Source of the DNA: DASUBN01 sp036263155
GTDB lineage: Bacteria > Pseudomonadota > Gammaproteobacteria > Natronospirales > REEB76
Length of the DNA: 64,000 nt
Assembly (NCBI GenBank): GCA_036263155.1
Contig: DATAHN010000085.1
Coordinates: 1 to 64,000, forward strand
Direction: 5' to 3'
The translations under genes were made by a program, and so were the position numbers. A model generated the notes under the pieces. The model had not been told where the DNA came from and searched no databases. It saw only the letters and a list, made by a program, of their open reading frames with translations. Positions 28,453-35,374 of this stretch are shown here, piece after piece (the stretch's first letter is position 1; each line of letters starts with the position of its first letter).

Positions 28453-28461
28453 TCAGCCCTT
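28444..28461 (+). promoter_or_regulatory. Palindrome over the bufA2 stop codon
   Basis: AAGGGCTGATCAGCCCTT is an 18-bp perfect palindrome containing the bufA2 TGA. As RNA it would form a short hairpin at the end of the coding region, possibly protecting the precursor mRNA from 3' decay. Confidence 0.45.
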
Positions 28462-28484
28462 CCAGTCTCAAGCTTGATGTGACG

Positions 28485-28519
28485 ACCCGGCCGCTCCTTG
28501 GCGGCCGGGTCTTCCTTTT
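28485..28519 (+). terminator. Leaky intercistronic terminator between bufA2 and bufB
   Basis: ACCCGGCCGC (28485–28494) pairs with GCGGCCGGGT (28501–28510), followed by CTTCCTTTT. It sits between the precursor gene and its maturase. Partial termination here would give more precursor than enzyme, as in many RiPP operons. Promoters internal to the gap were not seen. Confidence 0.65.
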
Positions 28520-28538
28520 AGAGGGGTAGAATCCCGGC

Positions 28539-29438
28539 GTGAGCAAGCAAGACCCCAAGACGCGTCCCTACCTCGGGTTCGGCCTCGGGCTGCGCACCGA
28601 CCATTACGACGCGATCCTCGCCGAGAAGCCGGCCCTGGACTGGCTGGAGATCATCTCCGAGAACTACATGGTGGACGGCGGCAAGCCGCTCCACTACCTC
28701 GACCGCATCCGTGCGCTCTATCCCATGGTGATGCACGGCGTGTCGCTGTCCATCGGCAGCGCCGACCCGCTGGATCGCGAGTATCTGAAGCGCCTGAAGG
28801 CGCTGGCGGCGCGGGTCGAACCCCAGTGGATATCCGACCACCTGTGCTGGACCGGCGTCGCCGGAAAGAACCTGCATGACCTGATGCCCCTGCCCTACAC
28901 CGAGGAAGCGGTCGCCCACGTGGCGGCGCGGGTGCGGGAGGTGCAGGACTTCCTGGGCCGGCAGATCCTGCTGGAGAACGTGTCCAGCTACGTGACCTAC
29001 ACCCAGTCCGCCATGAGCGAGTGGGAGTTCCTGGCGGCAGTGGCTGAGGCGGCCGACTGCCTGATATTGCTTGATGTGAACAACATCTACGTGAGCAGCC
29101 ACAACCACGAGTTCGACCCGCGCGACTACCTGCGCGGTATCCCGGCGGCGCGGGTGCGCCAGTTCCACCTGGCGGGCCACACCCACAACGGCAACATCAT
29201 CGTGGATACCCACGACCATCCGGTGATCGGCGACGTGTGGCAGCTCTACGCCGAGGCGTTGCGCGCCTACGGTCCGGTCTCCACCATGATCGAGCGCGAT
29301 GCCGATATCCCGCCACTCGCGGAGCTGATGGCGGAACTGGACCAGGCGAGACGCATCGCAGCTCCCATCCTCAAAGGGGCGGTAGCACAAAGTGGAGTGC
29401 GGCCGCGACAGGACGTCGCGCTGGAATTGACACCATGA
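28539..29438 (+). CDS. bufB: MNIO (DUF692) bufferin maturase
   Basis: 299 residues, GTG start preceded by GAGGGG. It is a multinuclear iron-dependent oxidase with a TIM-barrel fold. Conserved metal-ligand segments are all present: LEIISENYM, MHGVSLSIGS, SDHLCW, HDLMPLPYTEE, LLENVSSY, DVNNIYVSSHNH, HLAGHTH and DTHDHP. Enzymes of this family convert peptide cysteines to heterocycles (for bufferins, thiooxazoles). It overlaps bufC by four bases. Substrate assignment to the adjacent bufA2 is inference from gene order. Confidence 0.93.
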   Translation: MSKQDPKTRPYLGFGLGLRTDHYDAILAEKPALDWLEIISENYMVDGGKPLHYLDRIRALYPMVMHGVSLSIGSADPLDREYLKRLKALAARVEPQWISDHLCWTGVAGKNLHDLMPLPYTEEAVAHVAARVREVQDFLGRQILLENVSSYVTYTQSAMSEWEFLAAVAEAADCLILLDVNNIYVSSHNHEFDPRDYLRGIPAARVRQFHLAGHTHNGNIIVDTHDHPVIGDVWQLYAEALRAYGPVSTMIERDADIPPLAELMAELDQARRIAAPILKGAVAQSGVRPRQDVALELTP

Positions 29439-30211
29439 CGCTGCTCAAGCTCGAGCAGGATTTCAAGGACTGCATGCTCGCCAATCGCCTGGACATGGGC
29501 GGGCACGTGGTGGGCACGGCGCGAGCCTCCGCGGAGGAGCGGGTCAAGGTCTACGTGGAAGGCTATCGCCTGCGCCTGCTGGAAGTGCTGCAGGACAACT
29601 TCACGGGACTGCACGGTCTCCTGGGAGACGCGCAGTTCGATGAGATGGGCCGCGCCTACATCGACGTGCATCCTTCCACTCATCCCTCGGTGCGCTGGTT
29701 CGGACGGCAGCTCGCCGCGTTCCTGCGCGACACTGCTCCCTACTCCGCTCACCCGCATCTCGCGGAGATGGCGGCCTTCGAGTGGGCCCAAGGGCTGGTG
29801 TTCGACTCGGCCGACATCGCTTCCCTGGACATGCAGGCGTTGGCGGCGGTGCCGCCCGAGGACTGGGCGCGGGTGGGCTTCGGCTTCCATCCTTCCGTGC
29901 AGCGGCTGGACCTCGCCTGGAACGTGCCCAAGCTGTGGCAGGCGCTGGAAGCGGAGGAAGTCCCACCGGAACCGGATGCTTCCAAGCCCGGCTCATGGCT
30001 GCTGTGGCGCAAGGACCTCACCACCCACTGGCGCTCCTTAGGGCCCGACGAGGCCTGGATGCTGGACGCAGCCCGTGAGGACCGGCGCTTCGGCGAGCTC
30101 TGCGAGGGTTTATGCGAATGGCACGCGGCCGATTCTGTGGCCTTGCAGGCAGCGAGCTATCTCAAACTGTGGTTGAGTGATGGTCTCGTGACTGCCGTCG
30201 TGCTGGATTGA
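29435..30211 (+). CDS. bufC: BufC/HvfC-type MNIO partner (DUF2063)
   Basis: 258 residues from the ATG overlapping bufB. The N-terminal DUF2063 domain is recognisable: EERVKVYVEGYRLRLLEVLQ, then a DNFTGLHGLLGD and HPSTHPSVRWFG stretch, as in other HvfC/BufC proteins. The C-terminal half (~150–258) is more variable, with a Trp-rich LLWRKDLTTHWRSL. It is the docking partner that presents the precursor to the MNIO enzyme. It overlaps the downstream metallopeptidase gene (TTGA). Confidence 0.9.
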   Translation: MTLLKLEQDFKDCMLANRLDMGGHVVGTARASAEERVKVYVEGYRLRLLEVLQDNFTGLHGLLGDAQFDEMGRAYIDVHPSTHPSVRWFGRQLAAFLRDTAPYSAHPHLAEMAAFEWAQGLVFDSADIASLDMQALAAVPPEDWARVGFGFHPSVQRLDLAWNVPKLWQALEAEEVPPEPDASKPGSWLLWRKDLTTHWRSLGPDEAWMLDAAREDRRFGELCEGLCEWHAADSVALQAASYLKLWLSDGLVTAVVLD

Positions 30212-31086
30212 ACCTCAAGCCCTTCGCCTTCCTCGCGCTGATCCCCGCCCTGGCCATGGCTGCCGCAACGCCAGTGCACGTGGATTTCCGGGCCACCGGA
30301 CTCACGGTGACGGAACCCCAAGTGTTGAAGTGGATCGGCACGGCCGAGAAAGCCGTCACACGCTACTACGGCCGTTATCCCGTGTCGCAGGTGGACATCG
30401 AGGTACGTGCCCATGCCGGCGGCGGCGAGCCCTCCGGGACCACCTATGGCGACGCGAACGGCGCGCTCATCAGGCTGGGCATCGGCCGGGACATGACGGA
30501 TGAGGAACTGCAAGCGAGCTGGGTGATGACCCACGAGATGGTGCATCTGGCGTTCCCGCGGGTGTCGGACAACCAGCACTGGGCCGAAGAAGGCCAAGCC
30601 ACCTGGCTGGAGCCCATCGCCCGCGCGCAGGTCGGCGACCTCAGCGTGGATTACCTGTGGAAGGAGACCCTGCAGGGCATGCCCAAGGGCCTGCCGCAGG
30701 CGGACGACCAGGGCCTCGACCACACCGGCACCTGGGCGCGCACCTACTGGGGCGGCGCACTCTTCTATCTCATCGCGGACGTCACCATCCGTGAGCGTAC
30801 CCACAACAAGTTCGGGCTGCAGGATGCGCTGGCGGCGGTGGTGGCAGCCGGCGGGACCGTGGAGGTCTCCTGGCCGCTGGAGCGTGCTTTCGCCGTGGGC
30901 GACAAGGCGGTGGATGTGCCGGTGCTGGAGGAACTCTACGCCGGGTGGAAGGATAAGCCGGTACCGGTGGACCTGCCGGCGCTGTGGACGAAGTTGGGCG
31001 TGGCCTTGAAGGACGGCAAGGTGGTCTACGACGACTCGGCGCCGGACGCCGCCATAAGAAAAGCCATCACCGCGCCCCCTCCCTGA
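30208..31086 (+). CDS. Secreted HEXXH metallopeptidase attached to the bufferin operon
   Basis: 292 residues, probably starting at the TTG that overlaps the bufC stop. A signal peptide (cleavage near Ala18–Ala20) leads into a peptidase-MA-like domain. HEMVH is at 109–113 and WAEEG at 125–129, where Glu128 would be the third zinc ligand. The helix around ~175–200 (TYWGGALFYLIADVTIRE) is typical of this group. It would act in the periplasm. Its place as fourth gene of a bufferin operon is unusual; it could process or release the peptide or act unrelatedly. Confidence 0.82.
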   Translation: MNLKPFAFLALIPALAMAAATPVHVDFRATGLTVTEPQVLKWIGTAEKAVTRYYGRYPVSQVDIEVRAHAGGGEPSGTTYGDANGALIRLGIGRDMTDEELQASWVMTHEMVHLAFPRVSDNQHWAEEGQATWLEPIARAQVGDLSVDYLWKETLQGMPKGLPQADDQGLDHTGTWARTYWGGALFYLIADVTIRERTHNKFGLQDALAAVVAAGGTVEVSWPLERAFAVGDKAVDVPVLEELYAGWKDKPVPVDLPALWTKLGVALKDGKVVYDDSAPDAAIRKAITAPPP

Positions 31087-31106
31087 GACGGGGCCTGCAC
31101 CCCGTC
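31087..31106. terminator. Bidirectional hairpin between convergent operons
   Basis: GACGGGG (31087–31093) and CCCCGTC (31100–31106) form a 7-bp stem with a 6-base loop. It starts right after the metallopeptidase stop and overlaps the yqjK stop. It lacks a T-run, so it may only be a 3'-end structure for both transcripts. Confidence 0.45.
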
Positions 31107-31413
31107 AGCTCCGTTGCTTGAGCATGGCATGCAGGAGCTTGCCACCCCGGTACAGCGCGAGCCCCCTCGTCCACCAGATCCGCGACGGCGTGAAGCGCAG
31201 CGCAACCGTCGCCAACAGGGTGATCAGGACCGAGACACCCGTGGCCCGCGGATGAGCCCGCACCACGCCGGTGACGCGCAGACCCATCATCAGCGTGCCG
31301 ATCGGGCCTTGCAGGTCCCGATGGATCGCTGCGAGCTCGCGGCGCTGCTGCGCAGCCTGGGCGACGAGCCGCTCGCGTCTCAGCGCCAGCTCCCGCTCTC
31401 TGGCGTCCATCAT
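31105..31413 (-). CDS. YqjK-like small protein
   Basis: 102 residues. Residues 1–35 are highly charged and helical (MMDARERELALRRERL). One hydrophobic segment spans ~55–75, followed by a basic tail. Position and pattern resemble YqjK, third gene of the yqjDEK operon. Two consecutive ATGs overlap the end of the YqjE-like gene. Function unknown, probably membrane or ribosome associated under stress. Confidence 0.68.
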   Translation of the reverse strand: MMDARERELALRRERLVAQAAQQRRELAAIHRDLQGPIGTLMMGLRVTGVVRAHPRATGVSVLITLLATVALRFTPSRIWWTRGLALYRGGKLLHAMLKQRS

Positions 31414-31850
31414 CTCCTGCCGCCGGCGGCCCCCAGCGCGGCTCCGCCCGGAGGCGCGGTGTTGAGCGCGAACCGGTCCTTGTGCAACTCCTCGAGGCTG
31501 GCGGAAAACAGGCGGGATTTCCTGCCGAGCTGGCGATACAGCAGCAAGCCGGTACCCGCACCCAGCGCGGCGTGGAAAATCACGACCCCCAGCAGGGCCG
31601 CGACCCGGTGGCCGTCCCAATTGACGGCCACCACCAGGAAGGAAAGGAAGACCAGGGCGAGACCGGCAAAGAAAACAGTGAGGGCGCTCCAGAGCAGTAT
31701 CTTCGCCAGCCGGAGGCGCTCCTCCGCCAACTCGACCGTCAATATCTCCACACGCGTGGCGACCACCGAGATGAAGGTGGCCGCCAGCGTCCGCAGCGAC
31801 CCCAACAACTCGACCGGGCCCCGGGACGCACCCTGGCCCCCCTCGTCCAT
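31410..31850 (-). CDS. Phage holin family (DUF1469/YqjE-like) protein
   Basis: 146 residues. Two long hydrophobic segments lie at ~52–75 and ~85–103, after an amphipathic N-terminus with the EILTVELAEERLRLAK motif of DUF1469. Despite the family name it is a chromosomal inner-membrane protein, not a lysis holin; no phage genes are near. It sits between the DUF883 and YqjK genes as in enterobacterial yqjDEK. Confidence 0.85.
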   Translation of the reverse strand: MDEGGQGASRGPVELLGSLRTLAATFISVVATRVEILTVELAEERLRLAKILLWSALTVFFAGLALVFLSFLVVAVNWDGHRVAALLGVVIFHAALGAGTGLLLYRQLGRKSRLFSASLEELHKDRFALNTAPPGGAALGAAGGRR

Positions 31851-31852
31851 GG

Positions 31853-32191
31853 TCAGACCTTGGAAGGCGTCAGCGCGCGCGTTACGACGAGGCCGATCAG
31901 GAAGCTGATGCCGCTGGCGATGAGCAGGGACCGCCAGGGGTTCTCCTGGACGTAGGCATCCGTGGCCCGCGCCGTAGCCCTGCTTTTCTCGACGACGAAC
32001 CGCTCGGCCGAAGCCAGCCGCTCAGCCACCTTGGCGCTGACGGCAGTCATGTTCTCGCTGCCCTGGGCGGCGGCCTCTCCCAGCAAGCGCTCGCCACCGG
32101 AGACGACGGACTTGAAATCCGAGGATAGCTGTTCCTTGCCGGCGGAGATGCGATCCCTGCTGGACTGCTGTGAAGGGGTATTGCTGCTCAT
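31853..32191 (-). CDS. DUF883/ElaB-YqjD family membrane-anchored protein
   Basis: 112 residues. A Ser/Gln-rich start and a helical region (~12–80) with AERLASAERFVVEKSRATARATDAYVQ precede a C-terminal membrane anchor (PWRSLLIASGISFLIGLVVTR). This is the family of YqjD and ElaB, which tether ribosomes to the inner membrane in stationary phase in Escherichia coli. An AGGAG lies upstream of the ATG at 32191. First gene of the three-gene operon. Confidence 0.87.
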   Translation of the reverse strand: MSSNTPSQQSSRDRISAGKEQLSSDFKSVVSGGERLLGEAAAQGSENMTAVSAKVAERLASAERFVVEKSRATARATDAYVQENPWRSLLIASGISFLIGLVVTRALTPSKV

Positions 32192-32485
32192 TGATATGTA
32201 CTCCTGGTGACTTGAGTGGTTCCGAAGGCCGGATCTCACTTCAGCGACGATGCCGTGAAGCCGGCTCAGATGACCATACAGCATGGAAGGAGCACTCTTT
32301 AGTGCACTGGTCCTCAGAACGGACGCGACACGAAAGAAATCCTCCGCGCGATCCGCGCGAGCATGAAGCGGGAGCGGCACAAGATGGGTCGCGCCGTCAC
32401 GACATGGGCGACGCAGGGATGCAACGGCCGGCTCAGTCTGCCGGAAAGAGGACGGGGCCTCACGGCCCCGTCCTTGTCACAGCTC
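32192..32485. other. Intergenic stretch without a gene
   Basis: About 290 bases upstream of the DUF883 gene. No coding frame with a plausible protein was found. It should carry the DUF883 promoter, but I see no clear -35/-10 pair. Its right end holds the terminator hairpin described separately. Confidence 0.5.
32441..32474 (-). terminator. Intrinsic terminator of the bufA1 operon
   Basis: AGGACGGGGCC (32449–32459) pairs perfectly with GGCCCCGTCCT (32464–32474) around a 4-base loop. Reading leftward it is followed by CTTTCCGG. It lies 12 bases past the stop of the DoxX remnant, so it probably served the original longer operon and still ends the bufA1–doxX transcript. Confidence 0.7.
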
Positions 32486-32551
32486 TCAGGCTGGGCGCAG
32501 CTTGAGGAACAATTTCATCAGCAAATAGTCCACCGAGTGCTGCCCCGGGTC
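32486..32551 (-). pseudogene. C-terminal remnant of a second DoxX gene
   Basis: On the minus strand, 32551–32486 reads as 21 codons plus TGA. They end in SVDYLLMKLFLKLRPA, which aligns with the end of the intact upstream DoxX (SLDYLLMRWFPKLRPSGW). The nucleotide sequences differ at many third positions, so it is an old, diverged paralogue rather than a recent duplication. Everything upstream of this tail is missing and replaced by inverted repeats. It has no start codon or ribosome binding site. Confidence 0.75.
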
Positions 32552-32589
32552 CGCCGCATGCGGCGGACACCCCGCCAGGGATGGCGGGG
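32549..32589. repeat. Two adjacent G+C-rich inverted repeats
   Basis: GTCCGCCGCATGCGGCGGAC (32549–32568) is a 20-bp perfect palindrome. It is followed at once by the hairpin CCCCGCC (32570–32576) / GGCGGGG (32583–32589). The pair lies exactly at the broken end of the DoxX remnant, between it and the intact doxX gene. It resembles a REP/BIME-like unit, but no other copy was noticed in this window. Confidence 0.55.
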
Positions 32590-32623
32590 CGGGGAGGTGC
32601 TCCATGGATGGGTTATTTCACAA

Positions 32624-33124
32624 CTACCAGCCAGATGGCCGGAGTTTCGGAAACCAACGCATCAGCAAGTAATCAAGAGACAACTTGCCCGGACCGTACA
32701 CGAAGGTCACCAGCAACATCAGACCCCAGATCTTGTGGTCATTGAAGCCGTCGCCGAAGAGGCCGGTCCAGAAGCCATCCGGCCACAGGTCCGGGTAGGA
32801 CACCACGCAGATGATGTTATAGACGAACATGAACCCCGCCGAGAGGCGGCCGAACAGGCCGATGGCGAGCAGCACCGGCACCGTGAGCTCGATGCCGGTG
32901 CCGAGGTAGGCGGCGAAGTCCGGCGGCAGCAGCGGCACGTGGTACTCGTTCTCGAAGATGGCGATGGTCGAATCCATGTTGTGGATCTTCACCAGGCCGG
33001 CGCGGAAGAACGCGTCCGCCACCCACAGGCGCAGCGCCAGGTCCACCAGCGGCCTGAGGTACTGCAACCAGCCCACACCCTTGTAGTAATAGTCATGCGC
33101 TCGCGCGAAAGCCTTCATCCCCAT
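32624..33124 (-). CDS. DoxX family membrane protein of the bufferin operon
   Basis: 166 residues with four hydrophobic segments. The DoxX pattern is present: ALRLWVADAFFRAGLVKI, LLPPDFAAYLGTGIELTVPVLLAIG, AGFMFVYN. It ends SLDYLLMRWFPKLRPSGW. DoxX proteins are a standard fourth gene in BufA1-type operons (gigD in the Caulobacter gold-induced operon). They may supply electrons or quinone-linked redox chemistry for maturation. It starts 16 bases after bufC. Confidence 0.9.
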   Translation of the reverse strand: MGMKAFARAHDYYYKGVGWLQYLRPLVDLALRLWVADAFFRAGLVKIHNMDSTIAIFENEYHVPLLPPDFAAYLGTGIELTVPVLLAIGLFGRLSAGFMFVYNIICVVSYPDLWPDGFWTGLFGDGFNDHKIWGLMLLVTFVYGPGKLSLDYLLMRWFPKLRPSGW

Positions 33125-33140
33125 CCTCCCCTCGCTTGTT

Positions 33141-33899
33141 TCAGAAATAGAAGCTGGTCAGGATCTCGTCCCGCACCAGCGCCGCGAACTTCTCCTGCAC
33201 GTCGAAATGCGGTTCCTGCTGCAGTGCCGCGCCGCAGGCATCCTCGAAGGTCCCACCCCGGCACAGCCGCCTCAGGAAGGCATATTCCCCCGGCGTGAGC
33301 AGGCGCATCTCCACGTCCAGCCTGGGCCGCGAGAGCAGCACGCATTCGCCGCCACGCGTGAAGTCCAGCTCTCCCTCGGGCTCCGCCTGCTGGCAGAACT
33401 GCCAGATGCTGAGGATGGGGAAGCGCGAATCCAGGGCCCGCGCCGCGGGCTGATGATGGAAGCACAGTTCAGGCAGTCGCTCCTCGGGCACCTGTGCCAG
33501 GGAGTGCAGGTCCATGGGCAGGTGCGGCGCCGCGATGGCGGTCTGCAGGCGGCGCCATTCCAGCGCCGCCACGTCGCCGAGATACGGCAGCGACGCGGCA
33601 GGGGCGTAGCCCTGCAGGAACACCGGGAAGGCGCCGCCGTAGTCCTGCACGTTGCCGCTATGGGAAGGGTTGTGCGCGATGTACTCAGCCGCCGCGGCGG
33701 CGAAGAACGCCTCCCCTACCAGCCGCTCGGTCACGGGATAGGTCGCCCGCAGGGCGCCCTGCAAGGCGCTGAGATGGTTGTGGCGGTAGACCTGCAGGCG
33801 GCGCGCACCCGGCAGGCCGCGCTCACGCAGCGGCAGCGCCGCGTCTCCGCCACGCAGGGCATGGGCGAACCGGCGTTGCAGTTCAGGCAGCGGCTGCAT
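33141..33899 (-). CDS. bufC: BufC/HvfC-type MNIO partner (DUF2063), second copy
   Basis: 252 residues. The DUF2063 start is clear: ELQRRFAHALRGG, then LQVYRHNHLSALQGALRATYPV, LVGEAFFAAAAAEYIAHNPSHSG, NVQDYGGAFPVFL. The C-terminal half carries an EYAFLRRLCRGGTFEDAC helix. It is distinctly different from the first bufC in the window, so the two operons are not recent copies. It overlaps the end of bufB by 17 bases. Confidence 0.92.
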   Translation of the reverse strand: MQPLPELQRRFAHALRGGDAALPLRERGLPGARRLQVYRHNHLSALQGALRATYPVTERLVGEAFFAAAAAEYIAHNPSHSGNVQDYGGAFPVFLQGYAPAASLPYLGDVAALEWRRLQTAIAAPHLPMDLHSLAQVPEERLPELCFHHQPAARALDSRFPILSIWQFCQQAEPEGELDFTRGGECVLLSRPRLDVEMRLLTPGEYAFLRRLCRGGTFEDACGAALQQEPHFDVQEKFAALVRDEILTSFYF

Positions 33900-34743
33900 G
33901 GCACCGTCCGAGGTGGCTCTCGGCCTTGGCGGCCTCGGTCATGAGCGTGCCGAACGACGGCAGATCGTTGTCCCATTCGATGAGCGTGGGCTTGGGGCCC
34001 ATGAGCTCGAGGGCGTGGACGTACAGCGCCCACACCGGGTCCGCCACCGGTCGGCTGTGGCTGTCTATTAGAAGAGCACCCGGCTCCAGCTCCCTGCGCA
34101 GGTGGCCGGCGAGGTGGATCTCCTCCACGTCACGGGCCGGGATGGACGCGAGGTAGCGTCGCGCATCGAAGCCGTGGTTCTCGGCGCTCACGTAGATGTT
34201 GTTCACGTCGAGCAGGATGCCGCAGCCGGAACGGGCAGCCACCTCCCGCAGGAAGTCCCATTCCGGGATCGTCGAGTGCTCGAACTCGAGATAGCTTGAG
34301 ACATTTTCGACCAGCAAGCGCCGGCCGAGCCGGTCCTGGGCCTCGGCGATGCGCGCGGTCACGTGCGCGAGCGCTTCCTCGGTGTAGGGCAACGGCAGGA
34401 GGTCATGCAGGTGGGAACCGGCGGCGGTCCAGCACAGGTGCTCGGAGACGAGCGCGGGACTGAAACGCGCGATGGCCTGCTTGAGGTGCTGCAGGTGCGC
34501 CGCGTCCAAGGGATCGCAGCCGCCCAGGGACAGGCCCACGCCGTGCAGGCTCAGGGCATAGTCGCGGCGCACGGCATCCAGTTCGGCGACCGCGCGGCCG
34601 CCGGGCGCGAAGTAGTTCTCGCTGTGGACTTCGAACCAGGCGACGGCGGGCTTGTGCTCGAGCACTTCCCGCACGTGGGGCGCCCGGAGGCCGATCCCCG
34701 CGCGTGCGGGGACCGGGTCCGGACGGGATACCGTGGTATCCAT
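33883..34743 (-). CDS. bufB: MNIO (DUF692) bufferin maturase, second copy
   Basis: 286 residues from the ATG at 34743, supported by AGGGGA eight bases before it; a longer frame reading back through bufA1 is rejected. All MNIO metal-ligand segments are present: FEVHSENYF, LHGVGLSLGG, SEHLCW, HDLLPLPYTEE, LVENVSSY, DVNNIYVSAENH, IHLAGH and DSHSRP. It should oxidise cysteines in the adjacent BufA1. It differs from the other copy at SEH versus SDH and in the AGH loop. Confidence 0.94.
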   Translation of the reverse strand: MDTTVSRPDPVPARAGIGLRAPHVREVLEHKPAVAWFEVHSENYFAPGGRAVAELDAVRRDYALSLHGVGLSLGGCDPLDAAHLQHLKQAIARFSPALVSEHLCWTAAGSHLHDLLPLPYTEEALAHVTARIAEAQDRLGRRLLVENVSSYLEFEHSTIPEWDFLREVAARSGCGILLDVNNIYVSAENHGFDARRYLASIPARDVEEIHLAGHLRRELEPGALLIDSHSRPVADPVWALYVHALELMGPKPTLIEWDNDLPSFGTLMTEAAKAESHLGRCHAAAA

Positions 34744-34763
34744 GGCGAATCCCCTGTCGGGAC

Positions 34764-35033
34764 TCAGCCCTTCTTGGCGGGAGCGGTAGTGGTGCCGCCG
34801 GCCAGCTTCTCGCACAGCCCCTTCGGCAGGTACACGAAGGCATCCGCCTGGCGGTCCTTGGTAGCGCTGCCGGCGCAGGAGTTGGTGGCGGTGGCGCAGT
34901 CGTTCTGGTGAGCGGCGGCCACGCCGAAGCACTTCTCCTGGGCGGGCTTGTCGGCCGCCATGGCGGACGCGGCGGCGAGGGTCGCGACACCCGCCACGGC
35001 GGCGGTGATGGCGAGCTTGATGTCTCTGTTCAT
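34764..35033 (-). CDS. bufA1: BufA1-type bufferin precursor (DUF2282)
   Basis: 89 residues. A signal peptide (cleavage near Ala26) precedes a mature part with the four DUF2282 cysteines at 35, 46, 53 and 74: EKCFGV, QNDCA, NSCAGS, LPKGLCEKLAGG. In Caulobacter this family gives copper-sequestering bufferins after modification of Cys residues. GGAGG precedes the ATG. First gene of bufA1–bufB–bufC–doxX on the minus strand. Confidence 0.95.
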   Translation of the reverse strand: MNRDIKLAITAAVAGVATLAAASAMAADKPAQEKCFGVAAAHQNDCATATNSCAGSATKDRQADAFVYLPKGLCEKLAGGTTTAPAKKG

Positions 35034-35374
35034 GGGTCCAATCCTCCACTTGGGTTTTGAAGATTTTTCGCGGGAATCCCCGCATCCAGACTACTCGAAA
35101 GCCGCCCGGATGGAGGCACCCGCCTCTGCCTCCCAAGACCGCCGCCCCCCCCGATTTGTTACGCCGGAGGCGGTTTCCTGACTGATTTCATTAGGTAATC
35201 CGGGCCGGGGCCTGTATAATGCCCCCCGAGTTTGACGTGGCACGATCCGGTCTCAAGTCCCCGCAAACCTGTCGCGGCGTACCTTCCAAAGTATCCCCGA
35301 TCCTTAAGTAACCCATCCATGCCTGGACCGGCAGTGCGCCTCAAGTGCGCCAGCAGGCTTCTCCAGGAGCAAAA
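35034..35374. promoter_or_regulatory. 341-bp divergent region, bufA1 / rhlE
   Basis: No coding frame is supported. Left part: an inverted repeat GCGGG-aatc-CCCGC (35070–35083) and a longer one, GGAGGCA (35112–35118) with TGCCTCC (35127–35133), are candidate operators for bufA1. Right part: a consensus TATAAT at 35215–35220 would start an rhlE transcript near 35227, leaving a leader of about 150 bases. Long leaders are common for cold-induced DEAD-box helicase genes. The -35 for that promoter is weak. Confidence 0.5.
35215..35220 (+). promoter_or_regulatory. Consensus -10 box for rhlE
   Basis: TATAAT stands out in this G+C-rich sequence, 155 bases before the rhlE ATG. No strong -35 at 16–18 bases upstream. 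Confidence 0.5.

Noticed and set aside
31410..31850. Prophage lysis module suggested by the holin-family match
   Set aside because: DUF1469/YqjE proteins are chromosomal despite the name. No endolysin, integrase or capsid genes are nearby.
35065..35094. ECF-sigma-like promoter (GTAGTC-18-CGAAAA) upstream of bufA1
   Set aside because: It resembles the Caulobacter SigF type only loosely. The -35 is imperfect and the spacer is long, and nothing similar lies before bufA2.
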